Below, in pieces: positions 1 through 8,809 of a stretch of DNA of 64,000 nt; within the stretch, counting starts at the first letter, position 1, and each line of letters starts with the position of its first letter. The DNA lies in contig JAUIHT010000001.1 in assembly GCA_030432235.1 (NCBI GenBank), forward strand, positions 310,001 to 374,000, read 5' to 3'. This DNA comes from Verrucomicrobiia bacterium (lineage in GTDB: Bacteria; Verrucomicrobiota; Verrucomicrobiia; Opitutales; Cerasicoccaceae). The notes under the pieces were generated by a model, which was not told the origin of the DNA, made no database searches, and saw only the letters and a list, made by a program, of their open reading frames with translations. The position numbers and the translations under genes are program-made.

Positions 1-62
1 CGCAAGCAAAAGCGGCTTCAGCTTGCTTTCGCTGCACTTATTCTGTAAAGTTGGTTACTATA

Positions 63-884
63 ATGAGGAAATGGTTCCTGTCAGTTTGGGCCATCATTTT
101 TTTGGGAACGGCCTTGAATGCCGCGCCGCTGGAGCTTGGTGCGACCCGGGTTGAGGCGTATCGCGTACTGGGTGCGCCGGACGGCATGCTGGAGCTTCCC
201 AACAAAACCGTACTCATGTACGAGACGGCGGAGCTGACCTTCGTGAACGATGTTCTGACCGAGGCGGTTTGGCGTAGCGAAGAGGAGGTGGCTGCTGAAA
301 AGGCACTCCAGGCCAAACTGCGTGCGGACTGGGAGCGTGAACAGGCTCTTGATGCGGAGCGCCGTCTGCAACGCGGCAAGGAAATCCTGGCTGCCCGCCT
401 GGCCAATCCCGGCTTTCAGAACCTCCCTGCGGCCCAGCGCCTGGGTGCATGGACTGATTTTATGCGGGACTATCCTGGAGTTGACGCCACTGCCGAATAC
501 GAGGCAGCCTTGGCGGAGGTGCGTGCCGAGGCCAAGGTCCGTCAGGCTGAACAACAGCAAGTCGCTCAAGCTGCCTCGGACCGTTCCTGGAGCCAGACGA
601 GCCTGATCGACACGGTCGAGGTCGGAGGTAACTGGGGCTATGGCTACGGGTATCCGACCGGGCCCTCCGTCGCCGTCGGCAACAACGCCGTGGTCGTGGT
701 CGGTGGCAACAGCGGCTATCCCTACGGTTATTGTCCGCCTGTCCAGCGCCGGCCCATCCTGAGCGTATCCTACCGTTCGGACGACTTTGGGGTGCGTTTC
801 ACCAGCGGTGGCGGTTACTCGCCCCTGCGCCGCGACCCCTACGTCGTTCCGCGCCAGCCAGTCGTCATCGTGACCGGTCAGTAG
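63..884 (+). CDS. Secreted Gly/Tyr-rich hypothetical protein
   Basis: The protein has 273 residues from ATG 63; a TTG four codons upstream is a weaker start. A Sec signal (MRKWFLSVWAIIFLGTALNA) is followed by a short segment (LGATRVEAYRVLGAPDG) that resembles BamE/SmpA-type folds, where a lipoprotein senses or binds another envelope protein. Residues about 75-175 are charged, Ala/Glu/Arg-rich and probably helical or coiled-coil. The last third is rich in Gly, Tyr and Val (YGYGYPTGP) and has a single Cys. No lipobox is visible, so it is likely periplasmic or surface-exposed. No enzyme motif is seen. The BamE similarity is only by eye and I assign no function. Confidence 0.6.
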   Translation: MRKWFLSVWAIIFLGTALNAAPLELGATRVEAYRVLGAPDGMLELPNKTVLMYETAELTFVNDVLTEAVWRSEEEVAAEKALQAKLRADWEREQALDAERRLQRGKEILAARLANPGFQNLPAAQRLGAWTDFMRDYPGVDATAEYEAALAEVRAEAKVRQAEQQQVAQAASDRSWSQTSLIDTVEVGGNWGYGYGYPTGPSVAVGNNAVVVVGGNSGYPYGYCPPVQRRPILSVSYRSDDFGVRFTSGGGYSPLRRDPYVVPRQPVVIVTGQ

Positions 885-931
885 GTATTTGCTTGTTGGG
901 TCACTGGCCTTTGATTAACCTCACTTTTTAA

Positions 932-1150
932 ATGGTGAATCTGGAATTACGGCCTGAGTTGGAACGCCGTGTGCGCGAACACCTCGCCACTGGAGCGGAT
1001 GCCAATGAACTGATGGAAATTGCCATGGATGCTCTCCGCGAACGAAAAGAAATCGGAGAGCAGATTGAAGCTGCCTGGAAACAAGCGGAGGCGGGCGAAT
1101 TCGTTCAGTCGAGTCCCGAATCGGTGATACGTCGCGCACAGCAAAATTAG
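932..1150 (+). CDS. ParD/RHH-type antitoxin
   Basis: A 72-residue acidic, helical protein sits immediately upstream of a ParE-like toxin gene, with two bases between stop and toxin start. Its N-terminal part (LELRPELERRVREHLATGAD) matches the short beta-strand plus two helices of ribbon-helix-helix antitoxins. The C-terminal half (WKQAEAGEFVQSSPES) looks like the flexible toxin-wrapping tail of ParD. Such antitoxins neutralise the partner and repress their own operon. The gene order antitoxin then toxin supports the call. The family assignment rests on these features and on the partner; no operator was identified. Confidence 0.75.
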   Translation: MVNLELRPELERRVREHLATGADANELMEIAMDALRERKEIGEQIEAAWKQAEAGEFVQSSPESVIRRAQQN

Positions 1151-1152
1151 TA

Positions 1153-1455
1153 GTGGCCAGTTACCGCATCACCCGTTTGGCGGATGAAGATTTGGTTGAG
1201 ATCGCAAATTACACGATTGAGACGTGGGGAAGCAGCCAATGTGACCGGTATATACGCGAACTTTTTGAACTGTTCGATTCGATAGCTCTCAATCCTCAGG
1301 CGTCCGTTCGTATGGATTTCATCAAGCCGGGGTTAAGGAAGCGGCTTCATTACAAACGCAGGCATGCGGTGTACTTCCGGCTTGGGCCGGACAGGGTACC
1401 CGAAATTCTCCGCATTTTGCACACCTCAGAAAACCGAGAAAAGGCTTTTGAATGA
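1153..1455 (+). CDS. ParE/RelE-family toxin
   Basis: The protein has 100 residues from GTG 1153 and is translationally linked to the antitoxin just upstream. The pattern YRITRLADEDLVEIANYTIETWG, followed by a Lys/Arg-rich centre and a C-terminal LRILHTSEN, is characteristic of ParE-type plasmid-stabilisation toxins. Members usually have 90-105 residues and either poison gyrase (ParE) or cleave ribosome-bound mRNA (RelE). The R.HYKRRHAVYFRL segment is the conserved beta-sheet region. Which target applies cannot be read from the sequence. The stop lies a few bases before the convergent cydB stop. Confidence 0.8.
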   Translation: MASYRITRLADEDLVEIANYTIETWGSSQCDRYIRELFELFDSIALNPQASVRMDFIKPGLRKRLHYKRRHAVYFRLGPDRVPEILRILHTSENREKAFE

Positions 1456-1459
1456 CCCC

Positions 1460-2479
1460 TCAGTAGCTCTCGTCGGTGAGCTCGACCTTACCGCGGAAGA
1501 TGTAATAGACGCAGGCGGTGTAGGTGATGACGATGGGCACGCCGATGATGGCCACGATGAGCATGAAGCCCAGGGTCTTGTCCGTGGAAGAGCCGTTGTA
1601 GATATTGAGGCTGTTCTGGATGTAGGGCGTCGAAAAGACCATGTTCGGGTAAACGCTGATGGCGAAGGTGGCCATGAGGAAGAGCATGGCGCCGCAGGAG
1701 CTGAGGAAGGCACGGAACTCCCGGCCCTTGTGGACCTCGCGCGGGATGTTGAAAACACACAGCAGGGCGATGGTGAAGGTGATGCCCAGCGGGACAAAGC
1801 GGTCAAGTGCGACATCGTGAATGTGCGGGCAAACCCAGGGAGTAGAAATGCCGAAGAGCAGGAAGCAGATGATGAAGGCGGGGATGGTGAACTTGACCCA
1901 GCGGCGCAGCTTGGCTTGTAGTTCGCCTTCGGTCTTCATGATCAGGTAGATGTTTCCGTGCATGGCAAAGAGCGCCAGCGTGGTGACGCCGAGGAAAAGC
2001 GAGTAGGGGTGCAGCAGGGTGAGGAAATTGCCGGTGTACTCGTGGTTGTGGTCCAGCGGAATGCCCCAGACGATGTTGCCCATGGCTACCCCGATGAGGA
2101 TGGCCGCGAGCACGCTTCCGAGGGCGAAGCCGATGTCCCACATATTGCGCCACCAGCGCATGGGCTGCTTGCTGCGGAATTCGATGGCGACGGCGCGGAA
2201 GATGAGCGCGAAGAGTAGCAGCATGAAAGCGTCATAGAAACCGGAAAAGACCGTCGCATAGACCTCGGGGAAGGCGGCGAAGAGCGCGCCCCCACCAGTC
2301 ACCAGCCAGACCTCATTGCCGTCCCACACCGGTCCGATCGCGTTGAGGAGCGTGCGGCGTTCTTTGTCGCCCTTGGTAAACAGATGCAGGGAACCGACCC
2401 CCAGATCAAAACCGTCCAGCATGGCATAGCCGGTGAAGAGCACGCCGACGAGGATGAACCAGATGGTGTTGAGATCCAT
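1460..2479 (-). CDS. cydB: Cytochrome bd ubiquinol oxidase subunit II
   Basis: CydB is the smaller membrane subunit of the bd-type quinol oxidase, which reduces oxygen to water with electrons from quinol. The 339-residue protein opens with LNTIWFILVGVLFTGYAMLDGFDLG, the typical CydB N-terminus, followed by GPVWDGNEVWLVTGGGALFAAFP, a hallmark of the family. About eight to nine hydrophobic segments are visible. It starts 7 bp after the cydA stop on the same strand, so the two genes form a cydAB operon. No cydX-like small ORF or cydDC assembly transporter is seen nearby. Length is slightly shorter than E. coli CydB (379 residues). Confidence 0.95.
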   Translation of the reverse strand: MDLNTIWFILVGVLFTGYAMLDGFDLGVGSLHLFTKGDKERRTLLNAIGPVWDGNEVWLVTGGGALFAAFPEVYATVFSGFYDAFMLLLFALIFRAVAIEFRSKQPMRWWRNMWDIGFALGSVLAAILIGVAMGNIVWGIPLDHNHEYTGNFLTLLHPYSLFLGVTTLALFAMHGNIYLIMKTEGELQAKLRRWVKFTIPAFIICFLLFGISTPWVCPHIHDVALDRFVPLGITFTIALLCVFNIPREVHKGREFRAFLSSCGAMLFLMATFAISVYPNMVFSTPYIQNSLNIYNGSSTDKTLGFMLIVAIIGVPIVITYTACVYYIFRGKVELTDESY

Positions 2480-2486
2480 AACGCTT

Positions 2487-4142
2487 TTATTCTTTTATCG
2501 CGGAAGTGGTCTGACGGCCGCCCTTGAGTGAAAGAATTTTCCATTTTTCGGGCAGCTCCTTGCCGCTGATGTCATCGCTGGGCCCGTGCTGGATTTTGCT
2601 GTTGAGCGTATAAATAAAGACGGCGAAGAGCAGCGCGTAGATGAGCATGAACATGATGAGCGAGAAGAGCACCTGCCCGGCTTTGACTGCCTCGGAGAGG
2701 GCTTCGCTAGTCTTGAGGATATTGTAAACGACCCAGGGCTGGCGGCCGATCTCGGCGGTGTACCAGCCGGCCTGATTGGCGATTTGCGGAGCCAGCACGG
2801 CAAAGACAAGCGCCCAGAGGAAGAGCTTCACCGGCTTGATTTTGCCGCCCAGCGTCCAATCTATATCCCAGAGCTTGCCGGTTTTCCAGAGGACAACCCC
2901 CAGGATGGCCAGGCCGATCATGACGCCCCACAGGGCGATCATGATATGATACGTCTGAAAGACGATGGGAACGTTGGGCCAATATTCGGGTCGGATTTTT
3001 TTCAGCTCCTCCGGTGTGGCGTCGGGGTGACGCTTGAGAAGAAATTCGTCCGAGGGGAGCTGGTTGAGACCCTTGACCTCGGTCTGGCTGGCGGCGACAG
3101 GATCAGTGAAGTCGCCCGAGACGAGGATACTGAGCAGGCCCTTGATTTTGAAGGCATTCTCGTTGATGCCGATGATGTTGCCCTCTTCGTCCTTTTTCCA
3201 GGTAACCCAACCGGCGACGCCCAGCGGGGCTTCCGTGGTAGACTCGGCCAGGCCTTCGATGGCGGCGAGCTTGACCGGCTGGTTGTCCGCCACGCCGCGT
3301 GCGGTGGAGTCCGCACTCCAGAGCTGCAACAGCAGGGCGATGGTGGCCACGGTCAGGCCGATCTTCATGCTGGCCTTGGCGAAGGGGATGTGCCGCTTGC
3401 GCAGCAGATAGTAGGCGCTGATGCTGATGACGACGAAGGTCCCCGTGATCCAGCAGGCGATGACGGTATGTGCCAGCCGGTCCAGCGTGGATGGGTTCAG
3501 GCACATGGCCCAGAAATCCGTCACCACGGCGCGGATGCTGTCGAGGTCCCCGGCCTGCACGATGTAATCCTCGGGCAGTGCGATTTCCTTGAGGGTAAAG
3601 GTGCCCGGCTCCAGGGCGGTGCTGTACGGGTGCTGAACGCCATCGGAGGTCACCTTGACCATCTTGGCCAAATGGAAGCCGGCCGGAGTTTGCATCCAGG
3701 AGTTGGCCACCAGAATCCAGATAGCGCTGAAGTGTGCGCCGAGGCTGACCATGCAGGTGGCGAAAAAGTGCGTCTTGGGCCCGACTTTGTTCCAGCCGAA
3801 GAGCAGGATGGCGAGGAATCCGGACTCCAGGAAAAAGGCGTAGATGCCCTCAATGGCCAGCGGCGACCCGAAGACGTCCCCGACAAAGCGCGAGTAGGTG
3901 GCCCAGTTGGTGCCGAACTCGAACTCCATCACGATACCGGTGGCTACCCCGATGGCGAAGATGAGCCCGAAGACCTTCGTCCAGAAGCGCGCCATGTTGT
4001 GGTAGAGCGGGTCGCGCGTCTTCAGCCACAGGGCCGACATGATGACGAGGTTCAGGCCGAGCCCGATCGTCATGGGCGGAAACAGAAAGTGGAACGCCAC
4101 GGTAAAGGCGAACTGGATGCGCGACAGTATTTCGACGTCCAT
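2487..4142 (-). CDS. cydA: Cytochrome bd ubiquinol oxidase subunit I
   Basis: CydA carries the quinol site and the three haems of the high-affinity terminal oxidase. The 551-residue protein begins with a canonical R.QFAFTVAFHFLFPPMTIGL segment; His18 corresponds to the axial haem d/b595 ligand (His19 in E. coli). The second His is in the LAHTV segment near residue 222, and the Met ligand lies in YHIMIALW. The conserved GWYTAEIGRQPWVVYN segment follows. The region between residues 250 and 390 is the periplasmic Q-loop. Start ATG 4142 fits the family N-terminus exactly. It is first in the operon with cydB. Confidence 0.96.
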   Translation of the reverse strand: MDVEILSRIQFAFTVAFHFLFPPMTIGLGLNLVIMSALWLKTRDPLYHNMARFWTKVFGLIFAIGVATGIVMEFEFGTNWATYSRFVGDVFGSPLAIEGIYAFFLESGFLAILLFGWNKVGPKTHFFATCMVSLGAHFSAIWILVANSWMQTPAGFHLAKMVKVTSDGVQHPYSTALEPGTFTLKEIALPEDYIVQAGDLDSIRAVVTDFWAMCLNPSTLDRLAHTVIACWITGTFVVISISAYYLLRKRHIPFAKASMKIGLTVATIALLLQLWSADSTARGVADNQPVKLAAIEGLAESTTEAPLGVAGWVTWKKDEEGNIIGINENAFKIKGLLSILVSGDFTDPVAASQTEVKGLNQLPSDEFLLKRHPDATPEELKKIRPEYWPNVPIVFQTYHIMIALWGVMIGLAILGVVLWKTGKLWDIDWTLGGKIKPVKLFLWALVFAVLAPQIANQAGWYTAEIGRQPWVVYNILKTSEALSEAVKAGQVLFSLIMFMLIYALLFAVFIYTLNSKIQHGPSDDISGKELPEKWKILSLKGGRQTTSAIKE

Positions 4143-4274
4143 GGCTAGTACGAGCAGTGAGTACGACCCACGTCATGGATTCAAGAGCATCCATATCCGC
4201 GCGCAAACAAAAAGCGGCCCCCGTTACCGAGTTTTTGCTTTCTTCAACGGTACATAAGACACCATGATGCGGTC

Positions 4275-5039
4275 ATGTCACTTGATTTGCCTGCCTTGCT
4301 TGAGCTCGCTTGCGATAGTGCCCGTGCCGCCGGGGATATACTGAAGGAGGGCGCGGGCCTGCGCCACGTCAACATGCAGGACGCCAAGGACGTCAAACTG
4401 AAGGCCGACGTGGAATCCGAAAAACTCATCCGCGCGCGGCTGGCCGGAACGGGCCTGCCGGTTATCGGTGAGGAGCAAGGAGGCGATCCCACGTTACCGG
4501 AGCGCGATGAGCCTTATTGGGTCATCGACCCGCTGGACGGCACCTACAATTACCTGCGTGGAGTGCCGCTTTGTTGTGTCTCCATCGGTCTGATGCGTGG
4601 CATGGAGCCCATTCTGGGCGTGATTCACGATTTCAATCTGGACGAAACCCTGTCCGCCCTGGCGACGGGGCCGCTACTACTCAACGGAGAGGAGCTGCGC
4701 CCGGAATGGCCGGAGCAAATCGACCACGCGGTGCTCCTGACCGGATTCCCGGCGGGTCGCGATTATTCCGGTCCGGCGTTGACGGCCTTCATCAGTGAGG
4801 TGCAGCGATTCAAAAAGATTCGCATGATGGGCAGTGCGGCCCTGGCCTTGGCCTGGGTGGCACGCGGGCTGGCCGATGCCTATTGTGAGGAGTCCATCCG
4901 CATTTGGGACATTGCCGGGGGGCTGGCTTTGGCCAAGGCAGCGGGCGTGGCAGTTCGCATTCGTCCCAGCTCGACACCGGAAAAGCCGTTTTCCTGCAAC
5001 ACCTGGGTGGCTACCAAAGAGGCGTGGCTCCCCAAGTAA
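4275..5039 (+). CDS. Inositol monophosphatase family protein
   Basis: The 254-residue protein has the Mg-dependent, Li-sensitive phosphatase signature: an early Glu pair (IGEEQ), then WVIDPLDGTYNY with Asp85, Asp88 and Thr90 as metal and phosphate ligands, and the C-terminal IWDIAGGLALAKAAG motif with the third metal-binding Asp. Family members dephosphorylate inositol-1-phosphate, 3'-phosphoadenosine 5'-phosphate (CysQ) or fructose-1,6-bisphosphate, or act like SuhB. CysQ would make sense in a genome with PAPS-dependent sulfotransferases such as those at 51 and 54 kb, but the substrate cannot be told from sequence. It is divergent from cydA with 132 bp between starts. Confidence 0.88.
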   Translation: MSLDLPALLELACDSARAAGDILKEGAGLRHVNMQDAKDVKLKADVESEKLIRARLAGTGLPVIGEEQGGDPTLPERDEPYWVIDPLDGTYNYLRGVPLCCVSIGLMRGMEPILGVIHDFNLDETLSALATGPLLLNGEELRPEWPEQIDHAVLLTGFPAGRDYSGPALTAFISEVQRFKKIRMMGSAALALAWVARGLADAYCEESIRIWDIAGGLALAKAAGVAVRIRPSSTPEKPFSCNTWVATKEAWLPK

Positions 5040-5136
5040 TCTTTGGAATCTCGCCAATAACAAAGCCGGGACAGTCACGATTGAACGTAACTACCCCGGC
5101 CAGTGCAGGAGTGAAAATGAAATGTCAGCGAGTGGC

Positions 5137-5922
5137 TTAGGCGGCGCGGGCCTTCGTCAAGGTATTGCGCAGGGCGCCTACTGCCTGGGTGTGAATCTGG
5201 CAGATGCGGGCTTCGGTCACACCGAAGACTTCGGCGATGTCGGCCAGGCGCATTTGCTCAAAGTAGTACATGGAGACGACCTGGCGCTGGCGCTCGGGCA
5301 ACTCGCCCACATGCTCGCCGAGTAAGCGGATGAGCTCGCGCTGCTCCATGCGCTCCTGGCAGGGGACATGGCGGTCGTCCGCGATGGCTTCGTGCAGGGA
5401 GCTTTCCTCGCCGTTGTTTTCGCAGACCGGGCAGTCCAGGGAAATCGTTACGCTGGGGCGGACGCTCTCGCGGAGCTTGTACAGCTCCGGCAGGCTCAGC
5501 CCGATGTGCTTGGCCAGCTCTTCGTCGCGCGGGGCGCGGCCCAGCTTCTGTTCGAGTTCTTCCACCGCACGGTTGAGTTCGCGCATCTTGCTGCGGCGGG
5601 TGCGGGGGAGGCTGTCCATCTTGCGCAGCTCGTCCAGAATGGCGCCGCGGATGCGGGTGGCTGCGTAGGAGCGGAAGGTGAGGGCCTGGCTGCGGTCGAA
5701 GCGCTTGACGGCGGCCATCAAGCCGGTCACGCCGATGCTGTGCAGCTCTTCCAGGTCCGCGTTGGCCGGCAGCTTGGCGCGCATGCGGTTGACCACGGAG
5801 CGGACCAGGGGATAGTGAGCCCGGATCAGGCTTTCCTCGTCTGTGGCATCGAGAAAGACAGGGATATTCCGCTTGCGGCGGCTTTCACCGGGAGTGGCAT
5901 CATAAAGTACGTCGATTTTCAT
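5137..5922 (-). CDS. FliA/WhiG-family RNA polymerase sigma factor
   Basis: The 261-residue sigma-70 family protein has region 2 (ADLEELHSIGVTGLMAAVKRFD; TFRSYAATRIRGAILDELR), region 3 (RAVEELEQKLGRAPRDEELAKHIGLS) and region 4 with a helix-turn-helix (LADIAEVFGVTEARICQIH). Length and the RIRGAILDELRKMD motif place it in the sigma-28 FliA/WhiG group, which in other bacteria drives flagellar, chemotaxis or developmental genes. No flagellar gene is visible in this window. An unusual CPVC motif lies in the linker between regions 3 and 4, with a further Cys about 20 residues on. Its regulon cannot be inferred here. Confidence 0.9.
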   Translation of the reverse strand: MKIDVLYDATPGESRRKRNIPVFLDATDEESLIRAHYPLVRSVVNRMRAKLPANADLEELHSIGVTGLMAAVKRFDRSQALTFRSYAATRIRGAILDELRKMDSLPRTRRSKMRELNRAVEELEQKLGRAPRDEELAKHIGLSLPELYKLRESVRPSVTISLDCPVCENNGEESSLHEAIADDRHVPCQERMEQRELIRLLGEHVGELPERQRQVVSMYYFEQMRLADIAEVFGVTEARICQIHTQAVGALRNTLTKARAA

Positions 5923-6182
5923 GGCTGTGGCTCAGTTGATTGTTTCTGCCCAACCTTATAGAAGCCTTCGTGCCAACTTTTTGTGGCGTTTTATAAGTCG
6001 CCTATTATCAAAGGTATAAAAAATACCGTTTATTGATTGCACGTTGAATCGACTAATTTACTTTAGGTATGAAAATCGACGGCATTGCATTTATATTGCA
6101 AACACAATGCAAAATCAAAGCATAAGCTTATAGATATCGGCACTCATGTACTTTACTTTAGGCAAAAACCCAGGAAAACGCC
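5923..6182. other. AT-rich intergenic region upstream of the sigma factor gene
   Basis: This 260-base stretch is clearly more AT-rich than its surroundings and has no convincing ORF. It holds the promoter region for the sigma-factor gene and the 3' end of the lipid-transport operon. Visible structure includes a direct repeat TTTACTTTAGG at 6057-6067 and 6152-6162, a short palindrome GGTATAAAAAATACC near 6013, and an imperfect inverted repeat around GCATTG/CAATGC near 6083-6112. No factor can be named for these. Confidence 0.5.
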
Positions 6183-6824
6183 CTAGTTCTTGGAAGGCAG
6201 CGGCAAGGCGGTGACTTCCTGGGCGATTTCCTTGGCCAGAGCGGCCACGGCGGTACTCATGGCGTCTGCAATGGCGGCATAATCGGATGCGCCGGTGGTG
6301 AGGGGCTGTGAGAATTGCGATTCCTTGACCAGATAGGTGGTCGTTTGCTTCGGATCCGTAATGCGGTACATCACCCGCAGGAGGACTTCGTCGCGGTAGG
6401 GCGCGGCCTCAAAGGCGAGCACGACGACGTGCACCACAAAGTCTTTGGGGAAGGGCTGCAGCCAAGGAAAGGCGGCCACTTCGTTGGAGCCGAGATAGAT
6501 GGCGACGTCTTCGCGCAGGACGCGGGTCACCCCGGCCTGGAAGGACTCACCCCAGCGGTCAAACTCCGACAGGGCGATTTGGTTGGCTGCCACAAGAGTG
6601 ACAATTTGCGGGCGATCGAGGAAATTCGGAATTTTAACCTGGCCGATGCCGACGGTGGCGTTGCCGGCCTGGGCGATGGGTTGGGTGTCCTCGGGCAGGC
6701 CGGTGAGGACGTAGAAGTTGGCGGGCTTGGACTTGCCGCCGATGCTGCAACCGCCCAGCAGGAGCGCCAGGCCGAGCATTGCCGGGAGGATGGTCGTGAA
6801 TTTAAAGGGCCTGTGTTGTCTCAT
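6183..6824 (-). CDS. ABC-type transport auxiliary lipoprotein (PqiC-like)
   Basis: The 213-residue protein has an N-terminal signal with lipobox LLGGC, so it should be lipidated and outer-membrane or periplasm anchored. After the Cys, ANFYVLTG, VGIGQVKIPNFLDRPQIV and RWGESFQAGVTRVLREDVA match the ABC_trans_aux/PqiC family (formerly DUF330). These lipoproteins accompany MCE-type lipid transporters and connect them to the outer membrane. It is the last gene of a four-gene minus-strand operon after the MCE protein (29 bp gap), which agrees with the role. In E. coli PqiC forms a ring on the PqiB tunnel; the same job here is inference. Confidence 0.85.
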   Translation of the reverse strand: MRQHRPFKFTTILPAMLGLALLLGGCSIGGKSKPANFYVLTGLPEDTQPIAQAGNATVGIGQVKIPNFLDRPQIVTLVAANQIALSEFDRWGESFQAGVTRVLREDVAIYLGSNEVAAFPWLQPFPKDFVVHVVVLAFEAAPYRDEVLLRVMYRITDPKQTTTYLVKESQFSQPLTTGASDYAAIADAMSTAVAALAKEIAQEVTALPLPSKN

Positions 6825-6853
6825 AGCATTTAGCGTTTAGCACTCAGCGTTTA

Positions 6854-7870
6854 TTAGTCGCTTTTTCCGGTAAGGAGGGCGCTGGGATTGCGCTCCAGAT
6901 AATCGGCCAGGATGCGAATGGAACGGGAAGCACTGGCGAATTCGCTCAGGGCGTTCTCCAGCTCGAAGCGCAAAGTGGAGTCCGGCTCGAGCATGGTGTT
7001 GGCGGTGGTGGCCAGGGCCTCAAACTCGGCCAGGGTCTCGCGGGCTTTGGCGGCGGTCAGGTTGACCTGCTCGACCAGTGGCTTTATTTCCCCGTCCACG
7101 CTGTCGAGCAGTTTGCGGGCGTCTTCCAGGGTAAGGTTGACGTTGCCGGCGAGGGCCTTCATCTGCGGGTCGGCCAGCAGCGCGTCCAACTCTTCGAGGG
7201 TGGAGACGGCCTTGTCGTTGATTTTCTTGAATTGGATGTCGCCCAGGCCTTTGTCCAGCTTGGTTAGGATGTCGTTGACCTTGCGTCCGATGGCGGCGAA
7301 GTCGATTTTGCTGATCTGGTCGACCATGCGGGAGACCTTTTTAATGACTTCGGTGAAACCGGTGGCGACGGTGGGGATCTCCAGGTACTCCTTTTGGCCG
7401 GTTTCCGGGTCGGGCTGCTGGACATAGTACACCGAAGTGGCGTCCGGATAGTAATCCAGTTCCACGAAAAGCATGCCAGTGACAAAACTGGCTTGCTGAA
7501 GCTGCGCGCGCAGCCCGAGCAATTCTACTTGGGTGCGAAAAATCTCCGGATCGCTTAGATCGACATCTTTGACGCCAAGGCTGTTCTGCAGGCGATCGAC
7601 ATCGATTTCGATAACCACGGGCACGTGCGGCGAGGTGTCGTCCTGATTGAAGCGGATCGATATCTTGGTAACCTGTCCGATACGCACGCCCTTGAACTTG
7701 ACCGGCGCGCCGACCTCGAGGCCGTTGATGGAATCTTCGAAATAGAGGATGAAAGACTCGGTTTTGCGGAAGAGCTGCCCGGAGCCGAAAATCATGATGG
7801 CCACCACGCCCAGGACGATGGCGCCGATGACAAAGATGCCGATGAAGGCGGGATTCGCTTTTTTACTCAT
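6854..7870 (-). CDS. MCE-domain lipid transport protein (MlaD-like)
   Basis: The 338-residue protein has one N-terminal membrane anchor (FIGIFVIGAIVLGVVAIMIFGS) and a single MCE domain (residues about 38-130, including INGLEVGAPVKFKGVRIGQV). A long helical C-terminal region (residues about 180-330) is probably a coiled coil. MCE proteins form hexameric rings that bind and pass phospholipids through the periplasm. It is longer than E. coli MlaD (183 residues), and the long helix could build a needle-like extension as in LetB/PqiB-type systems. Its place between an ATPase/permease pair and a PqiC-like lipoprotein supports this. The lipid and the direction of transport are not evident. Confidence 0.87.
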   Translation of the reverse strand: MSKKANPAFIGIFVIGAIVLGVVAIMIFGSGQLFRKTESFILYFEDSINGLEVGAPVKFKGVRIGQVTKISIRFNQDDTSPHVPVVIEIDVDRLQNSLGVKDVDLSDPEIFRTQVELLGLRAQLQQASFVTGMLFVELDYYPDATSVYYVQQPDPETGQKEYLEIPTVATGFTEVIKKVSRMVDQISKIDFAAIGRKVNDILTKLDKGLGDIQFKKINDKAVSTLEELDALLADPQMKALAGNVNLTLEDARKLLDSVDGEIKPLVEQVNLTAAKARETLAEFEALATTANTMLEPDSTLRFELENALSEFASASRSIRILADYLERNPSALLTGKSD

Positions 7871-7949
7871 GGTTACCCATTCCGCTTAGCAGTTGCTCCT
7901 GTTGTTTAGTAGAATATCCGTTGCTGTAAAACGTTTTTAGCACCTATCT

Positions 7950-8738
7950 CTAGGTAGTTTTGGTATTTTCCGCGGCTTCGGCGTCGTCCAGCTCTCCGCG
8001 GAGGAGGAAATTGCGCACCTCGCGGCTCTCGCTGTGGTCGCGCAGTTCGTTGGGATTGCCGATGGCACCCTGGCGGCGCGTCTTGGCGTCCAGGAAGATG
8101 GCCTGGTCGGCAATGGCGAAGATACTGGCCAGCTCGTGGGTAACCACCACCACGGTGCTGCCGAGGCTGTCCCGCAGCTCAAGGATGAGATCGTCGAGGC
8201 GTTTGGCGCTGAGCGGGTCGAGGCCGGCGGAAGGTTCGTCAAAAAAGAGGACGTCGGGGTCGAGGGCCATGGCGCGTGCCAGGCCGGCGCGTTTGCGCAT
8301 GCCGCCGGATATCTCCGCCGGGTAGAAATCCTCGAAGCCGCGCAGACCGACGAGGGAGAGCTTGAATTTGCAGATATCCCGAATCTCCTTGGGCTTCAGG
8401 CTGGTGTACTCCTCCAGGGGCAGGGCGACGTTCTCCGCCAGGGTCATGGAGCTCCAGAGGGCGCCGCCCTGATAAAGCACGCCGAAGCCCTGCAGCATGG
8501 AACGGCGCACATCCTCGTCAGCCTTACTGAAGCTATTGCCGTCGTAGAGGATTTCGCCTTCGGCAGGTTCTTTCAAACCGATGAGGTGCTTGAGCAGGGT
8601 GCTCTTGCCGCAGCCGCTGCCACCCATGATGATAAAGACCTCGCCCTTTTGAATAGTGAAGTTGATATCCTGCATGACCACGAAGCTGCCATAGGCCATG
8701 GTCAGGTTTTTCACTTCTATCTTGGGTGCGTCAGGCAT
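7950..8738 (-). CDS. ABC transporter ATP-binding protein (MlaF-like)
   Basis: The 262-residue ABC ATPase has a Walker A GGSGCGKST (residues 39-47), Q-loop region, signature ISGGMRKRAGLARAMALDP, Walker B DVLFFDEPSAGLDP and H-loop VVVTHEL. SGGMRKR is typical of the MlaF/MkL group that energises MCE-type lipid transport rather than solute import. It lies between the permease and the MCE subunit, and it would work at the inner-membrane cytoplasmic face. Length and architecture match MlaF (269 residues). The C-terminal tail is charged and acidic. Confidence 0.92.
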   Translation of the reverse strand: MPDAPKIEVKNLTMAYGSFVVMQDINFTIQKGEVFIIMGGSGCGKSTLLKHLIGLKEPAEGEILYDGNSFSKADEDVRRSMLQGFGVLYQGGALWSSMTLAENVALPLEEYTSLKPKEIRDICKFKLSLVGLRGFEDFYPAEISGGMRKRAGLARAMALDPDVLFFDEPSAGLDPLSAKRLDDLILELRDSLGSTVVVVTHELASIFAIADQAIFLDAKTRRQGAIGNPNELRDHSESREVRNFLLRGELDDAEAAENTKTT

Positions 8739-8809
8739 GGGTCAGGTATCAGGAAGATTGTTGGGCGGCTTTTTTTCAGTCTTTCAGCATTTCGGTCTTT
8801 CAGCTTTTT

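Noticed and set aside
1-50. Partial palindrome GCAAGC/GCTTGC with AAAGCG/CGCT at the window start
   Set aside because: Imperfect and cut by the window edge; cannot be told from chance or a terminator of an unseen gene.
2586-4148. 520-codon open frame on the plus strand opposite cydA
   Set aside because: Shadow of cydA in high-GC DNA; composition is Asp/Gly/His-rich with no domain, and cydA has all family motifs.
5064-5101. GCCGGG/CCCCGGC inverted repeat between convergent genes
   Set aside because: Short stem with a long loop and no T-run, so not called as a terminator.
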